Source: Caldithrix abyssi DSM 13497 (lineage in GTDB: Bacteria; Calditrichota; Calditrichia; Calditrichales; Calditrichaceae). Taken from it: a stretch of 64,000 bases of DNA. A program made the position numbers and the translations under genes. Under the pieces are notes generated by a model. It searched no databases and was not told where the DNA came from. It saw nothing but the letters and a program-made list of their open reading frames with translations. Positions 1 through 8,570 of the stretch are shown here, in pieces. The stretch is taken from positions 4,834,501-4,898,500 of the forward strand of contig NZ_CP018099.1 of assembly GCF_001886815.1 (NCBI RefSeq). The letters run 5' to 3'. Position 1 is the stretch's first letter; each line of letters begins with the position of its first letter.

Positions 1-821
1 GGAAAGGTAATATTAGCTCCCACGCGCAGATTTTGATTCAAGCGCCAGAGCCCGCCAAGTTTGAGTTCAATCCCCGAATAGTCTGTGGAGATCAGTTGTT
101 CGATCTGATAGTAGTTGTAGTAAAAATTTTCTATGAGCTGGCCGTCGGCATCGTAAATATCATAACTATTGGTTCCCCTGGCATCTTCCTGAAGATATTT
201 AAGTCGATAATCGCTTGAGCCGCCAATAAAATTAACGGTGGCGCCGGCTGAAAAATTGGGAGCCAGATCGATGGCGCCGCCAATGGACCACTGCGACAGA
301 TGACCGTCTTCTTTAATATTTTGTGAAAGATTCAGATCGGCATCGAATGGCAGAATTAATCCATCATAACCCAGATCATTGTAAATGGAAAAAGCCAGGT
401 CATTGCTGTTGGGGTTGAAACCGGAAAATTGCACAATTTTGTTCAAATCTTTCGTGCGCTGGTAGCCCAGGGCCAGAACCATGCTTCCACGCCGAACGGG
501 AAAAGGATAAACATAACCAAAGCTTTGAAACTTAGTGTAGCCCTGATCGAGGGTTGTTTTATTGCCTAAAAAGGTCGTTTCTGTATTCAACTTGAGATGG
601 TTGAGCGAGCCGTACATCTGCTGCATTTTAATCTGAGCCAGGCCGGCCGGGTTCCAATAAATGGCCGAATAATCATCGGCAATTGCCGTAAAGGCATTGC
701 CCAGCGCGGCGGCTTTTACGCCAAATCCGCTCTCGTTTTCAACGAGGAGGGTCGCCTCTTCCACCGTCTGGGCGAAAACGTTAACAGTAAAGAATAAAAT
801 CAATGCCACAATGCGCTTCAT
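1..821 (-). CDS. Outer-membrane FadL/PorV-like beta-barrel protein (3' end outside window)
   Basis: Reading the minus strand from the ATG at 819-821 gives an open frame that runs off the left edge, so only about the first 273 residues are visible. It opens with a signal peptide (MKRIVALILFFTVNVFAQ) and continues with the pattern GVKAAALGNAFTAIADDYSA followed by IYWNPAGLAQ. This 'A-x-A-D-D-x-S-A-x-x-W-N-P-A-G-L' motif is typical of the OMPP1/FadL/TodX and PorV outer-membrane families. The remainder alternates short beta-like strands with aromatic residues (GYVYPFPVRRGSMVLALGYQ). The likely role is an outer-membrane barrel for hydrophobic solutes or protein export; the exact substrate cannot be read. 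An AGG-rich stretch lies just upstream of the start. The downstream neighbour on the same strand is off-window. Family assignment is fairly sure; function is not. Confidence 0.75.
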   Translation of the reverse strand, partial: MKRIVALILFFTVNVFAQTVEEATLLVENESGFGVKAAALGNAFTAIADDYSAIYWNPAGLAQIKMQQMYGSLNHLKLNTETTFLGNKTTLDQGYTKFQSFGYVYPFPVRRGSMVLALGYQRTKDLNKIVQFSGFNPNSNDLAFSIYNDLGYDGLILPFDADLNLSQNIKEDGHLSQWSIGGAIDLAPNFSAGATVNFIGGSSDYRLKYLQEDARGTNSYDIYDADGQLIENFYYNYYQIEQLISTDYSGIELKLGGLWRLNQNLRVGANITF

Positions 822-849
822 AGTCGTTACCTTCCTTAGAATTCGTTAG

Positions 850-1869
850 TTATTTTCTACTTTTGCTTGTACGCGAAGAACTGCGCGTGGTAGTAGCCGA
901 GCGTGACGAACTGCGCGAAGAGCTGGAGCGAATGGTGCTCGTGGATCGATGGCTGCTGCTGCGCGACGGCGTACTGTACGTTGGACGGGGCGCCGAACTT
1001 CTGCGCGTGTTGGTGTAAGTCGAACGGCTGCTTCCGTAGGATTTATTCGTAGAGCGAGCTTGTGTTTTGATCATCTTACGCGAAGTGGCCTTTGGCTGTT
1101 TTACGGTTGTTTTTGGTTTGGTGGAACGAATTGTGGTGATGGGATAGTATTTCCGTTCGTTTCTTGTTTTTTTGCGAATCACCGTTGACTTTTTTGTTGT
1201 TCTTTCGGTCGTTCCTTTTCTTACAACCGTTCTATTCGACTCCGTACTACGCGTCGTTTTTCGAATATCCGTATTGCTAATGGTTTTACGAACACTTGTA
1301 CGGGAAGCGCTTTTCGAGGTCAGGCTACCGGAAGTTCGAGTCGGTAAAAAGGTTGCATCTCCGACGGAGCGGTCGTCCCCGCCAGTTTTAGATATTCGAA
1401 CGCGTTTACTGCCGCCGCCGCGTAAAAGGGAGCCGTCTTTAACAAAAGGGCGCGGTCCGTAAGGCGTGGTGTAAACAGGGCCTCTGTTCCATGCCCAGTA
1501 ATCATAATAATAATCCCAATAAAAAGGATCATAAACGATTAGCCCCGGATACATCCAGTATGGGCCAATTGGGCGGATGGGATAGAAAACGTGGGGCCAG
1601 TAACCGACGTAAGGATAATACCAATCACTCCACAACCACCAGCTATCATAAAATCCGATATGCATACCCATATTAAAGTCATACGGTACGTCGTTGTAGA
1701 AGTTTTGGACAATTACTGGCGATCCATCTGTGTAAATGGTATCGCCCGGCGGATAGTAGTAATCTTCGCTTTGATAGACTTCGCGCTCCACTAACGCTAA
1801 CTGCGTGTAACACGAGGTCATCAAAAAGATTCCGCCCAGCAACAGAGTTAATATTTTTATGGTTCTCAT
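850..1869 (-). CDS. Tyr/Trp-rich lipoprotein with Ser/Arg/Thr-rich tail, unknown function
   Basis: I chose the ATG at 1867-1869, which has AGGTGG just upstream, rather than the ATG 33 bases earlier. The protein then starts MRTIKILTLLLGGIFLMTSC, a signal peptide ending in a lipobox with Cys20. Residues about 35-140 are extraordinarily rich in Tyr, Trp and Pro (runs such as WWLWSDWYYPYVGYW). The second half (about 165-339) is a basic low-complexity segment of Ser, Arg, Thr and Lys (SSSRSSSRSATTTRSSSR). It is predicted to be an outer-membrane or periplasmic lipoprotein. The aromatic half resembles the style of envelope lipoproteins annotated only as hypothetical. The basic tail could bind nucleic acid, teichoic-like polymer or peptidoglycan, but nothing proves this. 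The gene lies 28 bases upstream of the FadL-like gene on the same strand and may be co-transcribed with it. Confidence 0.7.
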   Translation of the reverse strand: MRTIKILTLLLGGIFLMTSCYTQLALVEREVYQSEDYYYPPGDTIYTDGSPVIVQNFYNDVPYDFNMGMHIGFYDSWWLWSDWYYPYVGYWPHVFYPIRPIGPYWMYPGLIVYDPFYWDYYYDYWAWNRGPVYTTPYGPRPFVKDGSLLRGGGSKRVRISKTGGDDRSVGDATFLPTRTSGSLTSKSASRTSVRKTISNTDIRKTTRSTESNRTVVRKGTTERTTKKSTVIRKKTRNERKYYPITTIRSTKPKTTVKQPKATSRKMIKTQARSTNKSYGSSRSTYTNTRRSSAPRPTYSTPSRSSSHRSTSTIRSSSSRSSSRSATTTRSSSRTSKSRK

Positions 1870-2158
1870 GGCAACCACCTTTATTTTGTTTATTTCACCC
1901 ATTTATAATACAAACTTCATGCCATAACCAATATATGGCTAAAAGCCTTGTTCTTCAAACCTTTTTCTTATACGCCGGATACCTAAAATAGTTTACGCTG
2001 TTAACAACGGCCGCCCTATGTAAACAAGGTTTACAATGCAGCCTCGTGTGGCAGGTTAGTTTTAAGGAAAGAAGGATTATGACAGATAAGTAATGATATG
2101 GTGGGCGGGGGGAGGTATATTGGGCTCATCAAAAGTGAGACAGCTGAAAAGTGGAGAA

Positions 2159-2434
2159 TCAACGGAACGGATTGGATATTTTTGGTAACAATCCCGCCAC
2201 ATCATAATGGTTAACCGGAATATTCGCAACAAAGTTGTACGGCGACTGGTCGGGTGTCTGTAAATACAGAGGCTCCACCCGGTTCCAACGGCCTATTTCC
2301 GTATCGCTCCGAAAGGAGTCCCTTACGGGATACACACGTAAACCGTAATGGTATTTACTCAGGCTGCCCATGGTTTCCATTTCCTTGCCGCTGTATTTGT
2401 AGCGGTCGTTGGAATTGCCATCGTTATAGCACAT
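2159..2434 (-). pseudogene. Orphan Rhs core fragment
   Basis: The translation (YKYSGKEMETMGSLSKYHYGL, then EIGRWNRVEPLYLQTPDQSP) is a damaged copy of the Rhs-repeat-associated core found intact at 3038-4000 and 4488-5528. Here the normally invariant FREYDPEIGRWNRVDPLY has become LRVYPVRDSFRSDTEIGRWNRVEPLY, indicating a small insertion. The frame stops shortly after the hallmark YDVAGL, so no toxin tip remains. It has no plausible expression signals. It is the last of three tandem minus-strand Rhs tips. Confidence 0.7.
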
Positions 2435-2559
2435 ACCGGGCGTCTTTCTTGCTTAGTTTAATTTTTCCACTACATTCCAATAGACATTTCTGCTAAATAA
2501 ATCTTTCTAATAAAAAAGTAACGTTTACTAACTGCTTATTAAGCCAAATGTTATGCTAT

Positions 2560-3021
2560 TTATGGCGCTTTCATCACCTCAAATAGTTTTTCTTCTCTAT
2601 TCCAAAAAATGTATATGGGATCAGAAATATTTTTCCCTTTTTTATGTAGCGCATATAAAACCATATGATCATTTTTTAAAACAATAGCTTTGTATCCCCA
2701 AAAATCAATAGGATAAACTTCAACATCTATTCCCCCTTTGTTCTTTAGTACACAACTTTCAATAGAGTACAGTGTATCAATACCGTTTTTTGAATCAAAT
2801 ATATAAAGGGTGTCAAACACACCTTTTTCTTTATCAACAAAATGTACAAATACTTTTCCTAAAATTATAGAATCCATTTTAAATTCATGAATTAACAAAA
2901 AATTATTATCTAACTTTGATATGACGATTTGGTTATTATTATTTTCTTTTTCCGTTCTTTTGGTTTGACCTATACAAAAAGAAACAATCATAATTACTAA
3001 AATAAATATTTTCATTTTCAA
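2560..3021 (-). CDS. Secreted candidate immunity protein for the adjacent NlpC/P60 Rhs tip
   Basis: This is a 153-residue protein with an N-terminal signal peptide (MKMKIFILVIMIVSFCIGQ, hydrophobic 4-18) and a small beta-rich mature part. No family is recognised. It starts 16 bases downstream of the stop of the NlpC/P60-bearing Rhs tip (3038-4000) on the same strand, the usual position of an immunity gene. The export signal fits: a toxin that cuts peptidoglycan must be blocked outside the cytoplasm. The region is strongly AT-rich, like the toxin part of its neighbour and unlike the Rhs core, which fits exchange of tip plus immunity as one unit. The role is inferred from position and the export signal only. 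Confidence 0.6.
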   Translation of the reverse strand: MKMKIFILVIMIVSFCIGQTKRTEKENNNNQIVISKLDNNFLLIHEFKMDSIILGKVFVHFVDKEKGVFDTLYIFDSKNGIDTLYSIESCVLKNKGGIDVEVYPIDFWGYKAIVLKNDHMVLYALHKKGKNISDPIYIFWNREEKLFEVMKAP

Positions 3022-3037
3022 TCCCCCATTTAATTAT

Positions 3038-4000
3038 CTAATTTCCTAATATTTTTTTCCAATTCCAACTCCTTAGATATATTACTCCTCCTCTCCTAAA
3101 AGTATATCTGTTTAACCAAGTATGTGGTCTTAATTCAATTATCCTATTCTGCTGAGATGGGTGAACCATATTATATTGATCAATTATTGTAGTGACATGA
3201 TCTATTATACCATCATTTGTATAATCATAAAAGAATATATTGCCTCTTGAAACATAATTAGAAGGTTGTGAATAAAGATGGAATAATTGATCCGCCGTAT
3301 AATCTCCAAAATTTGGATTTATAGTTATTCTTAATCCATGACAAACTGCTCCAGAGCAGTCATAACTTTCGGGCCCATTTCCCCCCAATTTATATGGCTT
3401 ACCTACTAAGTTTAAAATTTCTAATGCAAATTTTTCATTAGCCCAGTCCCAATCATCATCAAAATTAATATGAAAATTTATTTTGCTTAATTGATCGCCT
3501 GGATCATCTATTATTTGAATTGCCTGCGAAGTTAATAAATTGTCATAAAAATCAATATATTGTTCAATCAATTGTACTGATATTTGATAATATGTTTCAG
3601 TTAATGCTCTAATAGATGCTTCTTTATATTCTCTCGACATAGCATCAGTGATTCCATTAAACGAGGCACTAAAATCTTTCCCTGATACTATTACTGTACC
3701 TTGGCCATCACCAAAAGCACGCACTCCACCTCCATCTACTGCAAAATCTCCTGTCACTCCCATCTGATACTCTGCACTCCAATTAAGAGTCCATTCAAGA
3801 TGCCAGATAAATTGTATATCATTGGTAAACAATCCCGCCACATCATACTGATTAACCGGATTATTGTACACAAAATTGTACGGCGACTGGCCGGGCGTCT
3901 GGTAATACAGGGGATCCACACGGTTCCATCTTCCAATTTCAGGATCGTATTCACGAAAGCCGTAATGGTATTTGCTTAGATTGTTCATGGTCACATTCAT
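3038..4000 (-). CDS. Rhs tip: Rhs core plus NlpC/P60 peptidase toxin domain (5'-truncated Rhs gene)
   Basis: Residues 8-57 are the end of the Rhs core (SKYHYGFREYDPEIGRWNRV and the terminal YDVAGL), after which composition turns AT-rich. Residues about 190-310 carry an NlpC/P60 signature: KPYKLGGNGPESYDCSGAVC with catalytic Cys215, then a RGNIFFYDY strand, IIDHVTTI with catalytic His268, and MVHP with His280 as the likely third polar residue. NlpC/P60 enzymes cleave peptide bonds in cell-wall peptides, so this is probably a peptidoglycan-hydrolysing contact-dependent toxin. The stretch from 58 to about 185 is a linker of unknown fold. The gene begins inside the core, with no YD repeats or secretion domain upstream, so it is an orphan tip rather than a functional Rhs. 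The exported protein at 2560-3021 follows immediately and is the likely immunity partner. Confidence 0.8.
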   Translation of the reverse strand: MNVTMNNLSKYHYGFREYDPEIGRWNRVDPLYYQTPGQSPYNFVYNNPVNQYDVAGLFTNDIQFIWHLEWTLNWSAEYQMGVTGDFAVDGGGVRAFGDGQGTVIVSGKDFSASFNGITDAMSREYKEASIRALTETYYQISVQLIEQYIDFYDNLLTSQAIQIIDDPGDQLSKINFHINFDDDWDWANEKFALEILNLVGKPYKLGGNGPESYDCSGAVCHGLRITINPNFGDYTADQLFHLYSQPSNYVSRGNIFFYDYTNDGIIDHVTTIIDQYNMVHPSQQNRIIELRPHTWLNRYTFRRGGVIYLRSWNWKKILGN

Positions 4001-4127
4001 TAGAACTGATATGGGAATTTTTGATTGAATTCATTTACTTTTTGTTAAAAAACTTTATATAACAATAAGGGCAGCAGGATTGGCCCTAAAATTGAAATAA
4101 ATAAATAAATTACTACCAACCACCCTT

Positions 4128-4469
4128 TTATTTTTTTTGTTTCACAGAGTCTTTTGCTAACATTGCCTTAAATTCTTTAAAGTTATTTTTTTTATAGATT
4201 TTTCTATACCTTAAATGATTAATCAATAAAAAAAATATTGCTAAAGGAATACCAATTATATATTTATTCGTGTGTAGTTCAAGGAAATTAAAAAGAGTTT
4301 CAAAAATATTAAATTTTTGGAAGATTAATAATAAATCTCCAACTAAAGTAATTTGCGACATAGCAGTAAGATTAATCGCATTTTCTAAAGGATCATCATT
4401 CTTCTTTTTTTTGAAAAAAATAAAAATTCTATAAAAAATATAATCATAGATTTTGAATATTTTGGTCAT
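4128..4469 (-). CDS. Small membrane protein, candidate immunity to the adjacent hydrophobic Rhs tip
   Basis: This is a 113-residue basic protein with at least two hydrophobic segments: ITLVGDLLLIFQKFNIFETL (about 40-60) and YIIGIPLAIFFLLINHL (about 69-86). It ends with a Lys-rich cytoplasmic-looking tail. It has no recognised family. It starts 19 bases after the stop of the Rhs tip 4488-5528 on the same strand, and its AT-rich composition matches that tip. Membrane immunity proteins typically protect against pore-forming or membrane-active toxins, which would fit the glycine-rich hydrophobic segments of the neighbouring tip. This is inference from position. There is little sequence between 4001 and 4127 beyond an AT-rich spacer. 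Confidence 0.55.
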   Translation of the reverse strand: MTKIFKIYDYIFYRIFIFFKKKKNDDPLENAINLTAMSQITLVGDLLLIFQKFNIFETLFNFLELHTNKYIIGIPLAIFFLLINHLRYRKIYKKNNFKEFKAMLAKDSVKQKK

Positions 4470-4487
4470 AAATATTTCCCTCTTTGA

Positions 4488-5528
4488 TTAATTCCAACTA
4501 AATTTTTTATTAACAAAATGATCTAAACGTTCTGATAACGATACTCCCGTAAGTACTTTGAAACCAATATCTGTAACAATATAAGCTCCAGCTACTAAAG
4601 ATCCCACTCCTGTTGTAACAGAAACCACACCTAAGCCTATATCTAAAATATTTGATGCTTTTAGTTCTCTTTTTAATATTACATCCCCTACTGTTAATGC
4701 AAGACCGCCCAATGTTAATCTCCTACTCAACTTTTTATAAGGTTCTAAAGCTTCACCAACTATTTTATAACTTCTGGCATAGCCGCCTGGTTTTTTTAAA
4801 TATGACCTTAAATAAATTTTTCCATTTTTTGCCTTCCAATACAATTCATTATGAAAAGCATTGCCTTTATAACCTAAATATGTACCTACAGTACCAACAC
4901 CTGAGATCAATGCCCCAATTATATTTTTATTATTATGATAGTTTCCATTATAGTTTTTAATTGAATAATCTAAAATTTCCCATTTTGTTGCAATAACGTC
5001 TGCATCATCCGATTGATAAGAAATGGCTTGCTCATCTGGATAATACCCGTAAATTACCACATATTGTCCATCATATAAGAAAGATACCATCTCAGAATAG
5101 TTATTTAAAATATCTCCCTTAATCCAGGCTTCATTAATCATAGCACGTAATTGGTCATCAGATATTGAACCACCGCCGATGACACCACCATAACTCTCAA
5201 CTTCACTATAATCGGGAGCTTGACTAAATTCAGCTCCCCATCCTGCAAACTTTAAGGTAAAAAAGGCTTTTAGTTCAGTATTTGTAACTAATCCCATCAC
5301 ATCGTATGAATTAACCGGATTATTGGAAACAAAGTTGTACGGAGACTGGCCGGGCGTCTGGTAATACAGGGGATCCACACGGTTCCATCGGCCTATTTCC
5401 GGATCATACTCACGAAAACCATAATGGTATTTGCTTAAGCTTCCAACAGTCTCTAATTCTTTGCTATTGTATTTGTAGCGGTCGTTGGAATTGCCTACAT
5501 TATAGTAAATACCGGGCATCTCGATCAA
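4488..5528 (-). CDS. Rhs tip: Rhs core plus glycine-rich hydrophobic C-terminal domain (5'-truncated)
   Basis: Residues about 1-80 are the Rhs core (NDRYKYNSKELETVGSLSKY, FREYDPEIGRWNRVDPLY, ending YDVMGL). The rest is a divergent tip. Residues about 200-345 contain hydrophobic, glycine-rich stretches: IIGALISGVGTVGTYLGY, LTLGGLALTVGDVIL, and LDIGLGVVSVTTGVGSLVAG followed by AYIVTDIGF. They end with a TGVSLSERLDHF motif. Similar tails (hydrophobic helices then 'TG-S-x-x-x-x-LD') recur at the ends of Rhs proteins of Bacteroidota. They may insert into membranes, but no enzymatic motif is visible. The start lies within the core, so the gene is an orphan tip. The two-segment membrane protein at 4128-4469 follows and may be its immunity protein. 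Confidence 0.7.
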   Translation of the reverse strand: MIEMPGIYYNVGNSNDRYKYNSKELETVGSLSKYHYGFREYDPEIGRWNRVDPLYYQTPGQSPYNFVSNNPVNSYDVMGLVTNTELKAFFTLKFAGWGAEFSQAPDYSEVESYGGVIGGGSISDDQLRAMINEAWIKGDILNNYSEMVSFLYDGQYVVIYGYYPDEQAISYQSDDADVIATKWEILDYSIKNYNGNYHNNKNIIGALISGVGTVGTYLGYKGNAFHNELYWKAKNGKIYLRSYLKKPGGYARSYKIVGEALEPYKKLSRRLTLGGLALTVGDVILKRELKASNILDIGLGVVSVTTGVGSLVAGAYIVTDIGFKVLTGVSLSERLDHFVNKKFSWN

Positions 5529-5627
5529 TTGGTTATTGGTTTCACTTCGATCTGCATGGCAAATGGATAACCACGAATGTGGTAGATTGAACTGTCGTTG
5601 GAAAAAGAGAAGGGAAGCGCGCTAAAA

Positions 5628-5993
5628 TTATTCGGTTTGCTCTTCCAGTTCACTTAAACTTTTCCCTAAATTCTCCCTATGTGTTATTTTATGTTTAAGA
5701 TTATTTTTTTGCAAATTTAATTCCCGCACCAGCGACTTATCGGCCTTAAAACGGATTTGTAAGGTGCCGTCCAGTTTAATGCTTGGACGAAAAATGCCGA
5801 TGCCTTCCAGCCTAACCGGACGAGCAATGGATAAATTATAGAGCAGTACATCACTTAAAGCATAAATAACCGCAATGATATCAGGAGGGCTTAATGTAGA
5901 ACGTTCAGCAATGTATTTAGCCATATCTCTTGTCTCAAGCGGCTTTTCCAGTTTCAAACGGGGAAAACGATCATTAACCTGTGATAAAGGCAT
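5628..5993 (-). CDS. HU-like (HU-HIG type) DNA-binding protein
   Basis: This is a 121-residue protein whose middle (about 22-90) follows the HU/IHF pattern. Two helices (TRDMAKYIAERSTLSPPDII and AVIYALSDVLLYNLS) are followed by a beta region (PVRLEGIGIFRPSIKLDGTL). The 'G-x-x-V-R-L-E-G-I-G-x-F' arm entry is characteristic of the HU-HIG group, common in Bacteroidota-related bacteria and often near mobile or polysaccharide loci. Such proteins bend DNA and act as nucleoid-associated factors. The C-terminal 30 residues are charged. An AAGGAAA motif precedes the ATG. It stands alone between the minus-strand Rhs tips and the plus-strand Rhs tips. Its link to Rhs recombination or expression is unknown. 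Confidence 0.7.
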   Translation of the reverse strand: MPLSQVNDRFPRLKLEKPLETRDMAKYIAERSTLSPPDIIAVIYALSDVLLYNLSIARPVRLEGIGIFRPSIKLDGTLQIRFKADKSLVRELNLQKNNLKHKITHRENLGKSLSELEEQTE

Positions 5994-6486
5994 GTTGTTT
6001 TCCTTTTCTTAAAACCTTTTTAAGAAAAGATACGTACAAATAATTAAAAATTCAATGAGTTTCTAATAATTTTCATTGGATATTTTTTTAAACTCAATGA
6101 GTTTTTATCGTATTATGGTAACATTTGTATAATAAGTTTAGGATACTTTTTTGAAAAGATCTATCTTGCAAGTGCAGGACGAAGTGAAGGCCAACACAGT
6201 AAATCCATGCCAAGTTGGATGGTTAAATGGGAATGGATGGCCTAAAACTCACCTGCCGTTTCTATGGTGGAAGAATTTGTTTCTCGCTAATCGCGCAGAT
6301 TTTTTTTATTTTTCTGAGAGTATCTGCGTAAAAAAGAATTGTGATTTAAAAATCTCTTTGCGGTTGATTATATTAAAAATTTTGGCTGCGGGTGTGCTGC
6401 CTTGGATTGTAATAAAACCATAAAAAATTTTTCACCTGATTAAATACATTTTTATTATTTCAGATATTATCGTTCTTTGAAATAGT
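5994..6486. other. Gene-free stretch with an interspersed repeat
   Basis: No convincing gene is visible. The part from about 6340 to 6425 (TTTGCGGTTGATTATATT...GGCTGC...GCTGCCTTGGATTGTAAT) matches, in broken form, sequences at about 27409-27462 and 57357-57420, so it belongs to a short interspersed repeat family. The segment TAGGATACTTTTTTGAAAA at about 6139 likewise resembles sequences right of the IS at 27049 and near 56900. The last 20 bases (ATCGTTCTTTGAAATAGTTT) are shared with the left edge of the DNRLRE copy at about 13350 and mark the breakpoint of a duplication. Confidence 0.5.
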
Positions 6487-6815
6487 TTAACAGTTTATCA
6501 ACACGGCGGCGGCAATAGCTACCGCGCTTCCCAATCTGCAACCTATTTAAGACGTGTAACAGAACCATGGGACGAACAAACCATTACCTGGAACAATCAA
6601 CCTTCTTCAACAATTGCCGATCAGGTAAGCGTTCCGGCTCCAGCCACTACAACTTCCGATTTTGAAATCGATGTGACCAATCTGGTACGGATAATGAACG
6701 ACGGACAAAGCAACCACGGCTTTTTGTGGATATTAAATCCTGAGCAAAAGTGGCGCAGCGTGTTTGCCGCCTCGTCCGATTACTCCTATCCGGCCAAACG
6801 CCCGAAGTTGGGGTT
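6487..6815 (+). pseudogene. DNRLRE-domain fragment of an Rhs gene, interrupted by IS1182-type element
   Basis: The frame reads YQHGGGNSYRASQSATYLRR, then VTEPWDEQTITWNNQP, FEIDVTNLVRIMNDGQSN and KRPKL. This is the DNRLRE/CBM96-like beta-sandwich domain found in front of the Rhs core in this region (compare 13370-13710). A TGA lies just upstream and there is no start codon, so the piece is 5'-truncated. The expected end 'LVVTY' is altered to LGLS, followed by a short rearranged stretch before the IS at 6848. Together with the core beyond the IS at 8571 it is the debris of one Rhs gene split by the insertion. Confidence 0.65.
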
Positions 6816-6847
6816 AAGTATCGGAGCGCAGCGGAGATCCCGCTCCG

Positions 6848-8554
6848 GAGGCTGTTGCATGGGGGGGAGGAATTAATGCTTATATTCTCCGATATTGATA
6901 ATTTTTTCTCATTCTTAAGCGTTGGGCAAAATATAGAATTAAAAACGCCAAAATATTCTTTGAAAATAAAATTAATAGATCATCTTTTTCTTGTGATGCT
7001 GTTATAAACGCTGCTAAACGTTTCCCTAACATATTTTTAAATAGAACATTAATATTATGCCCAATACACATTAACGTAAATTCACTACGAACATTATTAA
7101 GACCAGATAAGGAAAATCCACGATAGCCTAAATTATGCTTCAAGTTACCAAAAACAGGTTCAACTGTCACCGAACGCTTCTTTAGTCGTTCCTGCGCCGC
7201 TGAAGTTTGTAACTTTTTCGCCATACGTTCGCAATAACTCTCATTAACTGAACGATGGATTTGCTTAACTTTCTTTTTACTGGAAATACATAAATTAATT
7301 AAGGGACAGTCCTGACAATCATTGGAACGATATACGATCCGTTCGCTATTCCTCTCAACTGGAAAAAGCTTCTTACCCGTCGGACATTCATAGTAATCTC
7401 CCTGTTCATGATACACAAAATCACTTCGTTTTAGTTTTCTTTCTTCTTTTTGCAATTCTTCCTTGGAGGTTGGTGTCTCCTTTATCGAACGATTGGATAA
7501 CTGGGGATCGGCTATTACGGCATCAATCTGCTTTTCTTCCAATTCTTTTAGGTCTGTGCTATTGTGATAACCGGAATCGGCCGTGTAAGATCGCTTATCA
7601 TCTGAACCAAGATTCTTCTCTACTTGTTCTTGAATCGGTATGAATTGACCCTGGTCGTTGGGCTGGCTTACGACTTCATGAGCTACTATTAAATGACTGG
7701 ACATATCTACGCCTAATTGTGCGTTATAGCCCGGTCCATCCACCGAAGGCATCATGCGGGCATCCGGCTCTTTTACATTTATTTGATGTCTTGAACGGTG
7801 TTCTGATTTGAGCTGTTTCTTACGCTCTTTCAATTGGGCTTTACGTTCTAATATCTCTTTCTCTAAGCGCTCAAGCCGTTCTTTCTCCGCTCGAAGAGTT
7901 TCTAAATCTAATTCATCCGTGGCCCCCTGTTCTACAAAATTACAGCGCTGCATGTATTGCTTGATCTCTGCTCTTAACTTCTCTATACGTTTGTCTAATT
8001 GATCCTCAGTGTAGCCATGACGCTTACTGCTGTGCGCTTTGATTTTCGTGCCATCTATGGCTATCTGGTTGAAACTACTTATGCCTTCGGCCTGGGCAAT
8101 TAAAAGTATCTCTACAAAATATTGGTCTAATAAATCCAAATGTGCCTTGCGAAAACGACTTAATGTACTATGATCCGGATGCTGATTCCCAGTGATATAA
8201 ATGTAGCGCGTATCATATTTACACAATTCCTCCAGCTTACGGGTGCTGGTAATGCCGTTACTATAAGCATAAAACCATAAGGCAAGCATCATGTCTGGGG
8301 CATAAGAATCACCGCCTTGTGAACTATAACGGGAATAAAGTGCACTTAAATCAAGGCGCGAAACCAACTCCACTACAAATCGACTCTTTGGATCGTCTCT
8401 GGCAAAATCTTCCACACTATAGCCAAAGAGATTCATTTGTGAGCGATTATAAGTAATAAAACTCATGGAATTCCTTTGTTATTACTTGTTTTATCTGTCG
8501 CCCAGAATTTACAAATTTTTTGAATTTTACTCAAACTGAATTTGCAACAGCCTC
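6848..8554 (-). mobile_element. IS1182-type insertion sequence, copy 1 (1,707 bp)
   Basis: The ends are perfect 12-bp inverted repeats, GAGGCTGTTGCA at 6848-6859 and TGCAACAGCCTC at 8543-8554. They are flanked by the 4-bp direct repeat TCCG (6844-6847 and 8555-8558). The transposase is encoded on the minus strand. Length and ends match the copies at 17754-19460 and 58412-60118. Confidence 0.9.
6880..8466 (-). CDS. IS1182-family transposase
   Basis: This 528-residue DDE transposase is intact and nearly identical to those at 17786-19372 and 58500-60086. Family features are the N-terminal SYAPDMMLALWFYAYSNGIT segment, HPDHSTLSRFRK, and the first catalytic Asp in FNQIAIDGTKIKAHSS. A charged coiled-coil of about 80 residues rich in Glu, Arg and Lys is inserted after it. 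The second Asp is in YTADSGYHN, a Cys-containing segment (NDCQDCPLINLC) follows, and the catalytic Glu is in TVEPVFGNLKHNLGY. It would cut and paste its element; the shared length and clean target duplication suggest recent activity. The start ATG is preceded by AAAGGAATTCC. Confidence 0.92.
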   Translation of the reverse strand: MSFITYNRSQMNLFGYSVEDFARDDPKSRFVVELVSRLDLSALYSRYSSQGGDSYAPDMMLALWFYAYSNGITSTRKLEELCKYDTRYIYITGNQHPDHSTLSRFRKAHLDLLDQYFVEILLIAQAEGISSFNQIAIDGTKIKAHSSKRHGYTEDQLDKRIEKLRAEIKQYMQRCNFVEQGATDELDLETLRAEKERLERLEKEILERKAQLKERKKQLKSEHRSRHQINVKEPDARMMPSVDGPGYNAQLGVDMSSHLIVAHEVVSQPNDQGQFIPIQEQVEKNLGSDDKRSYTADSGYHNSTDLKELEEKQIDAVIADPQLSNRSIKETPTSKEELQKEERKLKRSDFVYHEQGDYYECPTGKKLFPVERNSERIVYRSNDCQDCPLINLCISSKKKVKQIHRSVNESYCERMAKKLQTSAAQERLKKRSVTVEPVFGNLKHNLGYRGFSLSGLNNVRSEFTLMCIGHNINVLFKNMLGKRLAAFITASQEKDDLLILFSKNILAFLILYFAQRLRMRKNYQYRRI

Positions 8555-8570
8555 TCCGGCGGGACAGCCG

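Noticed and set aside
949-1794. Plus-strand ORFs opposite the Tyr/Trp- and Ser/Arg-rich lipoprotein
   Set aside because: They are products of the low-complexity composition on the opposite strand.
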